Source: JAZQQB01 sp045628865 (lineage in GTDB: Bacteria > Bacillota > Clostridia > Lachnospirales > Lachnospiraceae). Taken from it: a stretch of 9,690 bases of DNA. The translations under genes were made by a program, and so were the position numbers. Within the stretch, counting starts at the first letter, position 1; the number at the start of each line of letters is the position of its first letter. Under the pieces are notes generated by a model, which was not told where the DNA came from, did not search any database, and was given only the letters and a program-made list of their open reading frames with translations. Location: NCBI GenBank assembly GCA_045628865.1, contig JAZQQB010000040.1:1-9690 (forward strand). The letters are read 5' to 3'. Of this stretch, positions 1 to 6,745 are shown piece after piece.

Positions 1-23
1 ACCTCAATACTTTTTAAATACAT
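1..23 (-). CDS. smc: Chromosome segregation ATPase SMC, N-terminal start only (partial)
   Basis: Only the first seven codons plus two bases are in the window. They read MYLKSIE, with a following GT that fits Val, which matches the usual SMC start (MYLKSIE, then V or L). An AGGA ribosome binding site lies 4 nt upstream (28-31). The 88-nt gap after rnc and the order acpP-rnc-smc are what is commonly seen in Firmicutes. SMC is the ATPase core of the condensin complex, which compacts and segregates the chromosome. The call rests on a very short match plus gene order, so it is likely but not proven. A 6-bp hairpin (TGAGGG/CCCTCA, 34-48) sits just upstream of the ribosome binding site; any role is unknown. 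Confidence 0.75.
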
Positions 24-111
24 ACTTTCCTATTGAGGGACACCCTCATTTCCCCTTCTATTTTTTATCCGTCGACCCACCTGCCAATAACCCCAAAGAC
101 AGATGTTTCGT

Positions 112-807
112 TTAATGATTCTTTTTAAACTTCAAAATCGCTTCATAGGCTGCCTGCTGCTCTGCCGCCTTTTTTGTATGTCCACTTCCGTTACCGATCA
201 CCTGGTCATCAAGCATAGCCGTTACAAAAAATTCCTTATCATGCTCAGGCCCTTCTTCCTTGATCAGTTCATAATGAAGTTCTCCAGAATTCTTACTCTG
301 AATAATTTCCTGTAATACAGATTTCGCATCATAAAACAGTTTCTTATTTTCTAAATCCGACAAAATAAATCTATGGATAAATTTCGATGCCTCTTCAAAG
401 CCACCATCTAAATAAATAGCACCAGTGATAGCTTCCATAACATCTGAAGTAATAGACTCCCTGTTTCTTCCGCCTGTTGCCTCTTCTCCACGTCCAAGCA
501 GTAAAAACTTACCAATCTCCAAATCTCTTGCACAATATGCCAACGCTGGTTCACATACCATAGACGAACGGAGCTTTGTCAGCTTGCCCTCCGGCATATC
601 AGTATATTCGTGAAACAAAAAGCTGGAAGAAACCAGTTCCAACACTGCATCTCCTAAAAATTCCAAACGTTCATAATCGCCCTTTTTGTTAATCTTCTGT
701 TCATTGGCATAAGAGCTGTGTGTAATGGCTCTTTTTAACAACGCCTGATTTTGAAAGGTATAACCAATTCTTTTTTCAAGTTCTTCTAAGGTATAACCGT
801 CTAACAT
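112..807 (-). CDS. rnc: Ribonuclease III
   Basis: This is a 231-residue enzyme of normal bacterial length that cleaves double-stranded RNA (rRNA precursors, structured mRNAs) in the cytoplasm. The RNase III signature ERLEFLGDAVL is at 46-56. The expected metal-binding acidic residues are present: E49 and D53 in the signature, D122 and E125 in SDVMEAITGA. A C-terminal double-stranded RNA-binding domain spans about 158-227 and ends in GSGHTKKAAEQQAA, the helix with lysines that contact RNA. The ATG start has an AGGAAGG ribosome binding site 7 nt upstream. Only 11 nt separate it from acpP, so it is very likely co-transcribed with plsX-acpP. Nothing is missing or broken. Confidence 0.97.
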   Translation of the reverse strand: MLDGYTLEELEKRIGYTFQNQALLKRAITHSSYANEQKINKKGDYERLEFLGDAVLELVSSSFLFHEYTDMPEGKLTKLRSSMVCEPALAYCARDLEIGKFLLLGRGEEATGGRNRESITSDVMEAITGAIYLDGGFEEASKFIHRFILSDLENKKLFYDAKSVLQEIIQSKNSGELHYELIKEEGPEHDKEFFVTAMLDDQVIGNGSGHTKKAAEQQAAYEAILKFKKNH

Positions 808-818
808 AATATGCCTTC

Positions 819-1049
819 CTATTTTCTTAATTTCTCAATAAGAGCAAGTGCTTCTTTTACAGTATTTACTTTCGTAGCATCCTGCTCAGTGATTGTGATA
901 TCATACTCTTCTTCAATTGCAGTTACAATCTGGAAAATATCAAGAGAATCTGCTCCAAGATCTTCCATAAAGGTTGTTTCCAGTGATACCTCTCTTGGAT
1001 CAACTGAAAGCACATCTGCAACCATCCTAGCTAACTTTTCTAATTCCAT
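819..1049 (-). CDS. acpP: Acyl carrier protein
   Basis: This is a 76-residue acidic protein that carries growing acyl chains on a 4'-phosphopantetheine arm in type II fatty acid synthesis. The attachment serine is S35 in the motif LGADSLD (31-37), followed by the usual helix with the EEEYDI acidic stretch. I chose the ATG at 1049 (MELEKL) rather than one six codons earlier, because the protein then has the normal length and N-terminus and begins 4 nt after the plsX stop. The best ribosome binding site, GATGAGG, lies inside the plsX end about 12 nt upstream, which is a long spacing. The tight packing suggests translational coupling with plsX. Helix 2 reads DIFQIV where DLxELV-type residues are common, a mild deviation. 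Confidence 0.96.
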   Translation of the reverse strand: MELEKLARMVADVLSVDPREVSLETTFMEDLGADSLDIFQIVTAIEEEYDITITEQDATKVNTVKEALALIEKLRK

Positions 1050-1053
1050 AATA

Positions 1054-2073
1054 CTAAAGAACCTCATCCTTCATAGAAATTCTTACTTTAATCTTGTCAT
1101 TGATGCCCTGTTCCTTAAAAGCAACGCTCTGCAAGATCGAATTCTTGATCTCTACAGATTCTGAGCTACCATGTGTCTTGATCACAAGTCCATTCAATCC
1201 AAGAAGTGGGGCTCCACCATATTCCTTGGTATCAAAATCCTTCAAAGTGTTCTTTAATGCTGGTTTGATCAAAAGCGCACCGATCTTACTACGAAAACTT
1301 GACATCAAACCACCCTTGATCTTATGAAGAAGAGTGCTTGCCAATCCTTCATACAGCTTCAATATTACATTTCCAACAAAAGCTTCACAAACAATTACGT
1401 CTGCTTCACCCTTTGGAATATCACGTGCTTCAATACTACCTACAAAATTAATGTCTGGACAGTTCTTCAAAAGCGGATAGGTTTCCTTTACCAGTGCATT
1501 GCCCTTCTCCTCTTCTGCTCCAATATTTACAATGGCAACTCTTGGATTCTTCACACCCACAACGCTTTCCATATAAATGGAACCAATCTTTGCAAACTGC
1601 ACAAGATGGGATGGTCTTGCATCCACATTGGCACCACAGTCAATCAAAAGTGCAACGCCCTTCTCAGTGGGAATAACTGGAGCCAACGGTGGTCTTTCCA
1701 CACCTTTGATTCGTCCAACGATCACTTGTCCACCAACTAAGGTTGCTCCCGTACTTCCTGCTGATACATATGCATCACAGGTACCCTCTTTCACGAGATT
1801 TAACGCCTTCACCAAAGACGAGTCTTTCTTTGTACGAATTGCCATAACTGGTGGCTCCGCTGTTTCAATCACCTCTGAAGCAGGAACAAATTCCAATCTC
1901 TCCTCAGGATACGTATATTTTGACAGCTCAGCCTTCACGGCTTCAGGTTGTCCAACTAAAAAAACCTTTACCTTTTCACTTGCGTTGACAGCATCAACCG
2001 CACCCTTCACGATCTCAACTGGTGCATTGTCTCCGCCCATGGCGTCAACGGCAACATTCACATAATCAGCCAT
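1054..2073 (-). CDS. plsX: Phosphate acyltransferase PlsX
   Basis: PlsX converts acyl-ACP and phosphate to acyl phosphate, the donor used by PlsY in the first step of phospholipid synthesis at the membrane. The protein has 339 residues, normal for the family. Family motifs are intact: DAMGGDNAP near 10-18, SAGSTGA near 104-110, GAPLLGLNG near 287-295, and KTHGSS near 299-304. I prefer the ATG at 2073 over the adjacent upstream GTG (2076), because GGAGGG lies 6-7 nt before the ATG and only about 3 nt before the GTG. The gene ends 4 nt before acpP, its substrate carrier. It has its own promoter, consistent with being separated here from rpmF, its common upstream neighbour. Confidence 0.97.
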   Translation of the reverse strand: MADYVNVAVDAMGGDNAPVEIVKGAVDAVNASEKVKVFLVGQPEAVKAELSKYTYPEERLEFVPASEVIETAEPPVMAIRTKKDSSLVKALNLVKEGTCDAYVSAGSTGATLVGGQVIVGRIKGVERPPLAPVIPTEKGVALLIDCGANVDARPSHLVQFAKIGSIYMESVVGVKNPRVAIVNIGAEEEKGNALVKETYPLLKNCPDINFVGSIEARDIPKGEADVIVCEAFVGNVILKLYEGLASTLLHKIKGGLMSSFRSKIGALLIKPALKNTLKDFDTKEYGGAPLLGLNGLVIKTHGSSESVEIKNSILQSVAFKEQGINDKIKVRISMKDEVL

Positions 2074-2134
2074 CACAAACCCTCCAGATTCCCCTATCCA
2101 GCATCTTACAATTGCAGATAGTCATTCACATTCT

Positions 2135-2163
2135 AATATACTAAAATACGCAAAAAAAATCAA
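2135..2163 (-). promoter_or_regulatory. Sigma-A-type promoter for plsX-acpP-rnc
   Basis: On the minus strand, TTGATT (2158-2163) and TATATT (2135-2140) are separated by exactly 17 bp. The predicted start is near 2128, giving a leader of about 55 nt before plsX. Eight consecutive T residues overlap the -35 box and spacer. No clear FapR-like palindrome was seen around it. Confidence 0.6.
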
Positions 2164-2202
2164 GCGCATTAAGGCATGTGATCTTTGCGAATACCCTATG
2201 CG
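2152..2202 (-). terminator. Possible weak intrinsic terminator after the nuclease-like gene
   Basis: On the minus strand CGCATAGG can pair with CCT-TA-ATGCG around a 20-nt loop, with a two-base bulge, and is followed by CTTGA and eight T residues. The T-run is also the -35 side of the plsX promoter. The long loop and the bulge make it a weak candidate, and some read-through from the upstream gene into plsX is possible. Confidence 0.3.
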
Positions 2203-2285
2203 GATTTATCGTTCTTGTCACCCAGTTTGAGCTATTCTTTAGATTTTAAAGGAAATTTTTATTATGATTTTATCTCTTATGAATG

Positions 2286-3113
2286 CTATGAAATATCTAT
2301 AAGATGGGATCGAATAAGCGCCTCCACAACCTGTGTAGATACAAGTTGATTCTCTATTTCAAAGGTTGCAATTAGATTTTCTCCCAATACGATATGATTT
2401 TTACTGTAAAAATTCAGTTTTTGAATTACACTTTCTACATAGTTCGGATCATCCATCATTCCAAAATGTTCCCAGTAATACTGCTTTCTTGTTTTTTTAT
2501 TTAACACAGTGAAATCTGGAAAGAGAGTCTTTCCCTCAAAAAAAAGCGCCTCTTCATATTTATATGGCACACCCATTAACTTTAATTTGTCTGCAATAAT
2601 TTTTTCAGACTTTGATCTGACAATTTCATGATTTTCTGTTTCAATAGGTTTACTGGGCAAAATAGGATTTACGCGCTGGCTCCTCTTTTTAAACCACTCC
2701 TTGGCATATTCCTCATCATTAGGGATAATCGGCGCTACCAAAAGCTTACGACCAGGATGAAGCGATTCGTAGCAGTCTTCCATTGTAGGGTTTTGATATA
2801 CACCAAGCATTTTATTTACATGCTTCAATTCCTGTGTTGCAACTTTATATGTCTTTTTCATATAATCTCTCCTGGCAAGGTCACGTGCTATATCAATTTG
2901 ATCCTTTTTAAGATATTTTCGATTATGTACTTTCAATTCCTCTTTTTCAGCGGAATTCTTTTTAACACAATATCTATAGTATTTATCTTGATTAATAACT
3001 TCCAACTTATCATTAGATTCATTTATTTTCTGTTTTTCTATAAACCTGATAACCTTTTCCAATTCTTGTCTTCTTTTCGCCAACAACGTTTCCATTTCTA
3101 ATTTTGCACTCAT
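2286..3113 (-). CDS. Unknown protein with PD-(D/E)XK nuclease-like C-terminal domain
   Basis: This 275-residue, probably cytoplasmic protein has no signal peptide or membrane segment. Residues about 1-105 are charged and helical, rich in Lys and Glu, and probably form coiled coils. Residues about 165-255 resemble a PD-(D/E)XK (restriction-endonuclease-like) fold. E170 lies in RSKSEKIIADKL, followed by a short Tyr-rich strand, then FPDF with P199 and D200, then the strand YYWEHFG with E215. K232 and Y236 follow in a helix. In the canonical motif the third residue is E-X-K; here it is E-H-F, so activity is uncertain. The start is an ATG with AGGAG 6-7 nt upstream. A regular array of half-sites begins 37 nt before the start codon, and the nearest coding neighbour upstream is the cellulase. 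It could be a nuclease, an inactive DNA-binding relative, or part of a small mobile or defence unit. The domain call is made from motifs only. Confidence 0.55.
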   Translation of the reverse strand: MSAKLEMETLLAKRRQELEKVIRFIEKQKINESNDKLEVINQDKYYRYCVKKNSAEKEELKVHNRKYLKKDQIDIARDLARRDYMKKTYKVATQELKHVNKMLGVYQNPTMEDCYESLHPGRKLLVAPIIPNDEEYAKEWFKKRSQRVNPILPSKPIETENHEIVRSKSEKIIADKLKLMGVPYKYEEALFFEGKTLFPDFTVLNKKTRKQYYWEHFGMMDDPNYVESVIQKLNFYSKNHIVLGENLIATFEIENQLVSTQVVEALIRSHLIDIS

Positions 3114-3150
3114 GTATTTCTCCTCTATTTATATATCGACATATGATTTT

Positions 3151-3396
3151 CTATTGTTTTTTCCCTTTTTCAAGTATCTCCCAATAGTTTTTTTCTTTTT
3201 TTCTATTGATTTTTACCATTTTAGCGCATTCATCAATAGTTTTTTCTTTTTTGCGCTATTGATTTTTTAATTTTTTATCATTGCCCAATAGTCCCTATAT
3301 TTTTCGCTATTGATTTTTTACAAATCAAAACAATTATCAATAGTATTTTGCAATTTCCACTATTGGGATTTTCCCTATTTAAACATTTCCCAATAG
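3151..3396. repeat. Phased array of ten CTATTG/CAATAG half-sites (five 52-bp units)
   Basis: On the plus strand CTATTG begins at 3151, 3203, 3256, 3307 and 3360, and CAATAG begins at 3182, 3234, 3286, 3338 and 3391, in strict alternation. Start-to-start steps are 31, 21, 31, 22, 30, 21, 31, 22 and 31 bp, close to three and two helical turns, so all sites would face one side of the DNA. Each unit is an inverted repeat of 36-37 bp with a 24-25 nt centre, and units are separated by 15-16 nt of mostly T-rich sequence. Some arms extend: CTATTGAT/ATCAATAG in units 2 and 4, and CTATTGGGA/TCCCAATAG in unit 5. Interiors are not conserved, so this is not a CRISPR array. It ends 37 nt from the start of the nuclease-like gene, suggesting an operator, a protein-loading array or a series of RNA hairpins in its leader. 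Confidence 0.85.
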
Positions 3397-3731
3397 TCTT
3401 TTAATTCTTCTACCTCCTTTGCTAAATAAAACTACTAAACCTGCATATACAACTCGTAGTAATACATTTTTTCTTCTCTTAATCAATGTTTTTACGGATT
3501 TTTTTAAATATACCTAGATTTGAGATAGATGTTCCCGTAAAGAAAAATCTTTACAAGATTCCATAGATTAATTAGATCAATTATTTGTAACTGACAACCT
3601 CATAGAATATACTTAAGGAAATTCAAGAACGCCACCACATTTAGACACATGGGCTCCTCCACTGATATGAACTATGCTTCACACTATACTATACAATGCA
3701 AGCATAACTGTCAATATTTCTAACAATTTTG
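3397..3731. other. AT-rich intergenic stretch, no confident gene
   Basis: No long open frame is convincing here. Details on the minus strand, in transcription order: TTGACA (3709-3714) and TATAGT (3688-3693) with a short 15-bp spacer, a weak promoter candidate just past the cellulase terminator; GGAGG five bases before an ATG opening a 16-codon frame (3600-3650, hydrophobic, MCLNVVAFLNFLKYIL); a 7-bp perfect hairpin GTAAAGA/TCTTTAC with an AAAA loop (3537-3554); and a perfect AAAGGAGGTA ribosome binding site (3411-3420) with no start codon at usable distance, directly beside the half-site array. These could be remains of a longer leader or of a lost gene. None has family support. Confidence 0.4.
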
Positions 3732-3769
3732 AAAAAAGGAGGTATCGAGTCATGCTCGATACCTCCTTT
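3732..3769 (-). terminator. Strong intrinsic terminator after the cellulase gene
   Basis: A perfect 15-bp stem (3735-3749 with 3755-3769) has a 5-nt loop. On the minus strand it reads AAAGGAGGTATCGAG and its complement, and ends in six T residues, three of them inside the stem. It lies 64 nt past the cellulase stop codon and should insulate the downstream array and nuclease-like gene from cellulase transcription. Confidence 0.88.
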
Positions 3770-3833
3770 GCTACTTATGAGTTGCGAATATTATATCATC
3801 CCTCTACATAAGTGTATGTTTCCACAATCCTGT

Positions 3834-6473
3834 TTATTCCAATACAACCTGTACATTTGTAATAGTTGCTCCTGCACTATTCCACCACATAAACAGATCA
3901 ATTGCACCAATTCCATTATACTTGCTCAAATCAATTGTTACTGACTTTTCATTGTTGAATGAATAATCAGCTGCATCGATCCAGCCATTTGATGCTGTAT
4001 ATAAATGAGCAGCTCCACTACCAGTACCTGCTGCTGTCATATCAAAGGTAATAGCTGCAATCTTTCTTCCCTGATATGCACTTAAATCAATTCTGCTTCC
4101 AGTCATAGTAACTGGTACGCTTGTTCTGTTTCCACCAGTAGTTCCCTGGTTATTTCCTGTGTTACCCTGATCATTGCCAGCATTACCCTGGTTGTTGTTT
4201 CCTGTGTTACCCTGATCATTGCCTGTATTGCCCTGATTGTTGTTTCCTGTATTTCCCTGATCATTGCCTGTATTACCCTGGTTATTATTATCTGTGTTGT
4301 TTAAGTTTCCGCCAAACTCTGTAGGTTCAAAAACCCATACCTGGTTTGCTTTTGCACTGTATACCCACTGTAATACATTGGTTCCATCAGCTTTCTTAGC
4401 ACCATTTACATCAAGACATCTTACATCATTTGATACCTTTGTTAAGATACCATACTGACCAGCTACAGAAGTTATTGCAATCTTAAAGCGCTGTGGATCC
4501 CATCCGTTGGCACTCCAGATATTGATATTCACACCATTGTCACTTCCGCCACCTACAACATCAAGCATATAGCCTGTTGCAGATTTGATGGTTACATAAC
4601 CATCACCCTGGTTTTCTACATACCATTTCTGACCATCTACACCAGTTCCTGTGCCAATAACAACATTCTGGCCATCTTTACCAGTGTTATTCTCAACCTG
4701 TAAATATTTCTGTGCGTTTACATTTTTGATATAATACCATCCATTCTGAATCTGTGCTCCAGTTACTGGTGTATTATTTCCTGTGTTACCCTGGTTATTG
4801 TTTCCTGTATTTCCCTGGTTATTGTTTCCTGTATTTCCCTGGTTATTGTTTCCTGTATTTCCCTGGTTATTGTTTCCTGTATTTCCCTGGTTGTTATTGC
4901 CAGTTACTGTTGCTGCAGGAATTGACACAATCTTCTTTAATGTCATACCTGTACCGCAAACATAGACATATTTCAAAGAGCTTGTTGAAGTACCCCAGGC
5001 GCTCTTGATATCATCATATGAAAAATATGCAATACCTCTGTCTAAATCTACATCATAAGCTGCAACCTCTGTCCAGTTCTCCCAGCTTCCATCTACCAAA
5101 GCCATCTTAGGAATACCCTTGCCCTGATATACTACTGCAAGTTCTCTTCCAGAAGCCAACTGAGTTCCATTGATTGCATAAGAATCTGTACAATATTCTT
5201 CAATATATAATGATCCACTTGTCACAACATAAGAAGAAGCAACTGAATCTACAGAGCTATGTGCGTATGTTTTTGTTTCAACACCACCGCCCCATGGGAT
5301 AGAAGAATCTCTTAATACTGAAAGCATAGTGTCTACAACTGTTTCACTGCCGCTGTACCATTTCAAAGTTGAACGGTTTAAATAGCCGTGTGCTTCCCCT
5401 GAATCAGAACCATTTGTGTTGGCATTGTTATCCCAAAGTACACAAGGAATACCAAGCTTTTTGGTCCATGTCATATAATACTTAGCCCAGTTTACTCTAG
5501 CTGTAGTATTGTTAAAGTTTGATGCAGAGAATTCACCAATTACAACCGGAATTCCCTTATTTACAAAATATGTACTGATATCTTTAAATACACCGTCTAA
5601 TGATGACTGATAAGCAGAAGTAAATGTATCATGTGTTCCATTACCCATTGTAAATTCATATGGACTGTATGCATGAATAGATACTGCTACATAAGGATCA
5701 TTAGGAACAGTTAAGTATGAATAAACACTTGAAGAACAGCTTGCTGCATATCCTGGAATCATCAGTAAACGAGTAGACTGATAAGGAGAAGTTACAGAAC
5801 GAACTGTACGAACGAAGTCATCATTCAATTTGTTTACTACATTGTAGCAAGCTTCATTTCCAGACCACTCAATGCTTGTTCCAGCGGCTCTTGGCTCATT
5901 CATTCCCTCAAAGATCAATCTCTGATCATAGTTAGAGAAATAAGTAGCAATCTGCTTCCAGATTGGAATCAATTCCTTAGACATTGCATTGTAAGAAGAC
6001 GCAAAATCACTACGATTGATCCAGTTCTCATGATGGATATTTAAGATTACATACATGTTATTGTTGTATGCGTAATCTACAACTTCCTTTACACGAGCAA
6101 GCCATTTTGTATCAATGGTATAGTTTCCATTGTTATAAGAAACATGTTCATACCATGAAACAGGAATACGAATGGTATTGAATCCCTTCGCTTTTACAGT
6201 GTTAATAAGACTCTGTGTTACCACTGGATTTCCCCAGTATGTTTCGAAATCTTTGATATTGCTACTACTACCACGTCCAGTAGCATCCAAAGAGTTACCC
6301 AGGTTCCAACCAAGACCCATGTTGGTCGTGATTTCACTGGCTGTCATTGTTCTTGAAGCTGCCTGAGTCTGCATAGATGATGCATGATCTACACCACTAA
6401 GCAGTGATACTGCTAAAACTGCAGCACCAAGAAAGGAAAGAATTTTCTTTCCAAGTTTCTTAGACTTTGTCAT
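3834..6473 (-). CDS. Secreted multimodular GH5 endoglucanase (cellulase)
   Basis: This 879-residue exported enzyme should cleave internal beta-1,4 bonds of cellulose or related glucans outside the cell. Residues 1-39 are a Sec signal peptide: a Lys-rich start, a hydrophobic core at 11-26, and probable cleavage in QTQAAS. The GH5 domain spans about 42-395 and resembles subfamily 4: GWNLGN (55-60), IRIPVSW (101-107), NIHHE (145-149), acid/base E193 in MNEP, HAY (267-269), nucleophile E314 in VIGEF, and W347. An unassigned beta-rich module follows (about 400-520), then a (GNNNQGNT)5 linker (525-564). A ricin-type beta-trefoil resembling CBM13 (about 573-717) has QxW-like motifs at QKW 615-617 and QVW 711-713. 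A second Asn/Gly/Gln linker (729-780) leads to an unassigned C-terminal module (785-879) with W831, W863 and W864. There is no dockerin, SLH or LPXTG motif, so it is probably a free enzyme or held by its binding modules. The ribosome binding site GTGAGG lies 7 nt before the ATG and is fairly weak. The substrate could also be xyloglucan or mixed-linkage glucan. Confidence 0.93.
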   Translation of the reverse strand: MTKSKKLGKKILSFLGAAVLAVSLLSGVDHASSMQTQAASRTMTASEITTNMGLGWNLGNSLDATGRGSSSNIKDFETYWGNPVVTQSLINTVKAKGFNTIRIPVSWYEHVSYNNGNYTIDTKWLARVKEVVDYAYNNNMYVILNIHHENWINRSDFASSYNAMSKELIPIWKQIATYFSNYDQRLIFEGMNEPRAAGTSIEWSGNEACYNVVNKLNDDFVRTVRSVTSPYQSTRLLMIPGYAASCSSSVYSYLTVPNDPYVAVSIHAYSPYEFTMGNGTHDTFTSAYQSSLDGVFKDISTYFVNKGIPVVIGEFSASNFNNTTARVNWAKYYMTWTKKLGIPCVLWDNNANTNGSDSGEAHGYLNRSTLKWYSGSETVVDTMLSVLRDSSIPWGGGVETKTYAHSSVDSVASSYVVTSGSLYIEEYCTDSYAINGTQLASGRELAVVYQGKGIPKMALVDGSWENWTEVAAYDVDLDRGIAYFSYDDIKSAWGTSTSSLKYVYVCGTGMTLKKIVSIPAATVTGNNNQGNTGNNNQGNTGNNNQGNTGNNNQGNTGNNNQGNTGNNTPVTGAQIQNGWYYIKNVNAQKYLQVENNTGKDGQNVVIGTGTGVDGQKWYVENQGDGYVTIKSATGYMLDVVGGGSDNGVNINIWSANGWDPQRFKIAITSVAGQYGILTKVSNDVRCLDVNGAKKADGTNVLQWVYSAKANQVWVFEPTEFGGNLNNTDNNNQGNTGNDQGNTGNNNQGNTGNDQGNTGNNNQGNAGNDQGNTGNNQGTTGGNRTSVPVTMTGSRIDLSAYQGRKIAAITFDMTAAGTGSGAAHLYTASNGWIDAADYSFNNEKSVTIDLSKYNGIGAIDLFMWWNSAGATITNVQVVLE
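4134..4289 (-). repeat. Second linker repeat in the cellulase (15-residue compound period)
   Basis: These bases encode residues 729-780. Units NNNQGNTG (8 residues) and NDQGNTG (7 residues) alternate three times, giving a 45-bp higher-order period, and a degenerate NNQGTTG unit closes the run. One unit reads NAG in place of NTG. Such near-identical DNA repeats change length easily by slippage or recombination. The linker separates the trefoil from the C-terminal module. Confidence 0.9.
4782..4901 (-). repeat. First linker repeat in the cellulase (five 24-bp units)
   Basis: Five near-identical 24-bp units encode (GNNNQGNT)5, residues 525-564, between the central module and the beta-trefoil. 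It uses the same NNQGNTG vocabulary as the second linker but without the shorter NDQGNTG units, so the two have expanded separately from related sequence. The composition is Asn/Gly/Gln rather than the Pro/Thr common in cellulase linkers. Confidence 0.92.
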
Positions 6474-6735
6474 GTTTTAACCTCACTTTTCATACTTTTT
6501 TTCGACCGCATTTGTGCTGTAACTGCTGTTACTCTCGTTTCTGTTGCTACCACTACCGTTACCGCCACCGCAGTCAACTAACACTCCTCTATTACAATAC
6601 CACAGTTTTCTCCCTATCTCAACACAAGATTTTGATAATACAGTTCATCATTTTGATATTTATATCTTCTATATTGTATATCTCTCCTCATGTATATCTT
6701 TTTTACACAAAATATATAGTCAATGCGTATCTTTC
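6474..6735 (-). other. Upstream region of the cellulase gene
   Basis: No secure gene is present. A -35-like TTGACT lies at 6718-6723, but no good -10 box follows at 16-18 bp, so the promoter is not located. A minus-strand frame is open from 6644 to a TGA at 6483-6485, just before the cellulase start. Its last part encodes a Gly/Ser/Asn-rich tail (GGGNGSGSN and on), but it lacks an ATG and a spaced ribosome binding site. It may be chance, a remnant, or simple sequence. Confidence 0.4.
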
Positions 6736-6745
6736 TTGAACAAAG

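Noticed and set aside
2..38. Inverted repeat CCTCAATA/TATTGAGG
   Set aside because: One arm lies inside the smc coding start, so the match is probably chance.
14..49. Mini frame of 11 codons overlapping the smc start
   Set aside because: The AAGGGG site is only 2 nt from its ATG and the peptide has no recognisable feature.
1324..1740. Long plus-strand frame of 138 codons
   Set aside because: It is the antisense shadow of plsX, with a Cys/Asn-rich product and no ribosome binding site.
2120..2145. FapR-like operator in the plsX promoter
   Set aside because: The TTAGTATATTAGAA stretch lacks the dyad symmetry expected of the FapR site.
3151..3396. CRISPR-like array
   Set aside because: Only short hexamer arms are conserved. 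The 24-25 nt centres and 15-16 nt gaps do not form long identical repeats with unique spacers, and no cas genes are present.
4754..5008. Plus-strand frame with repeated FPGYCFLY-like units
   Set aside because: It is the antisense reading of the first cellulase linker repeat and not a real repeat protein.
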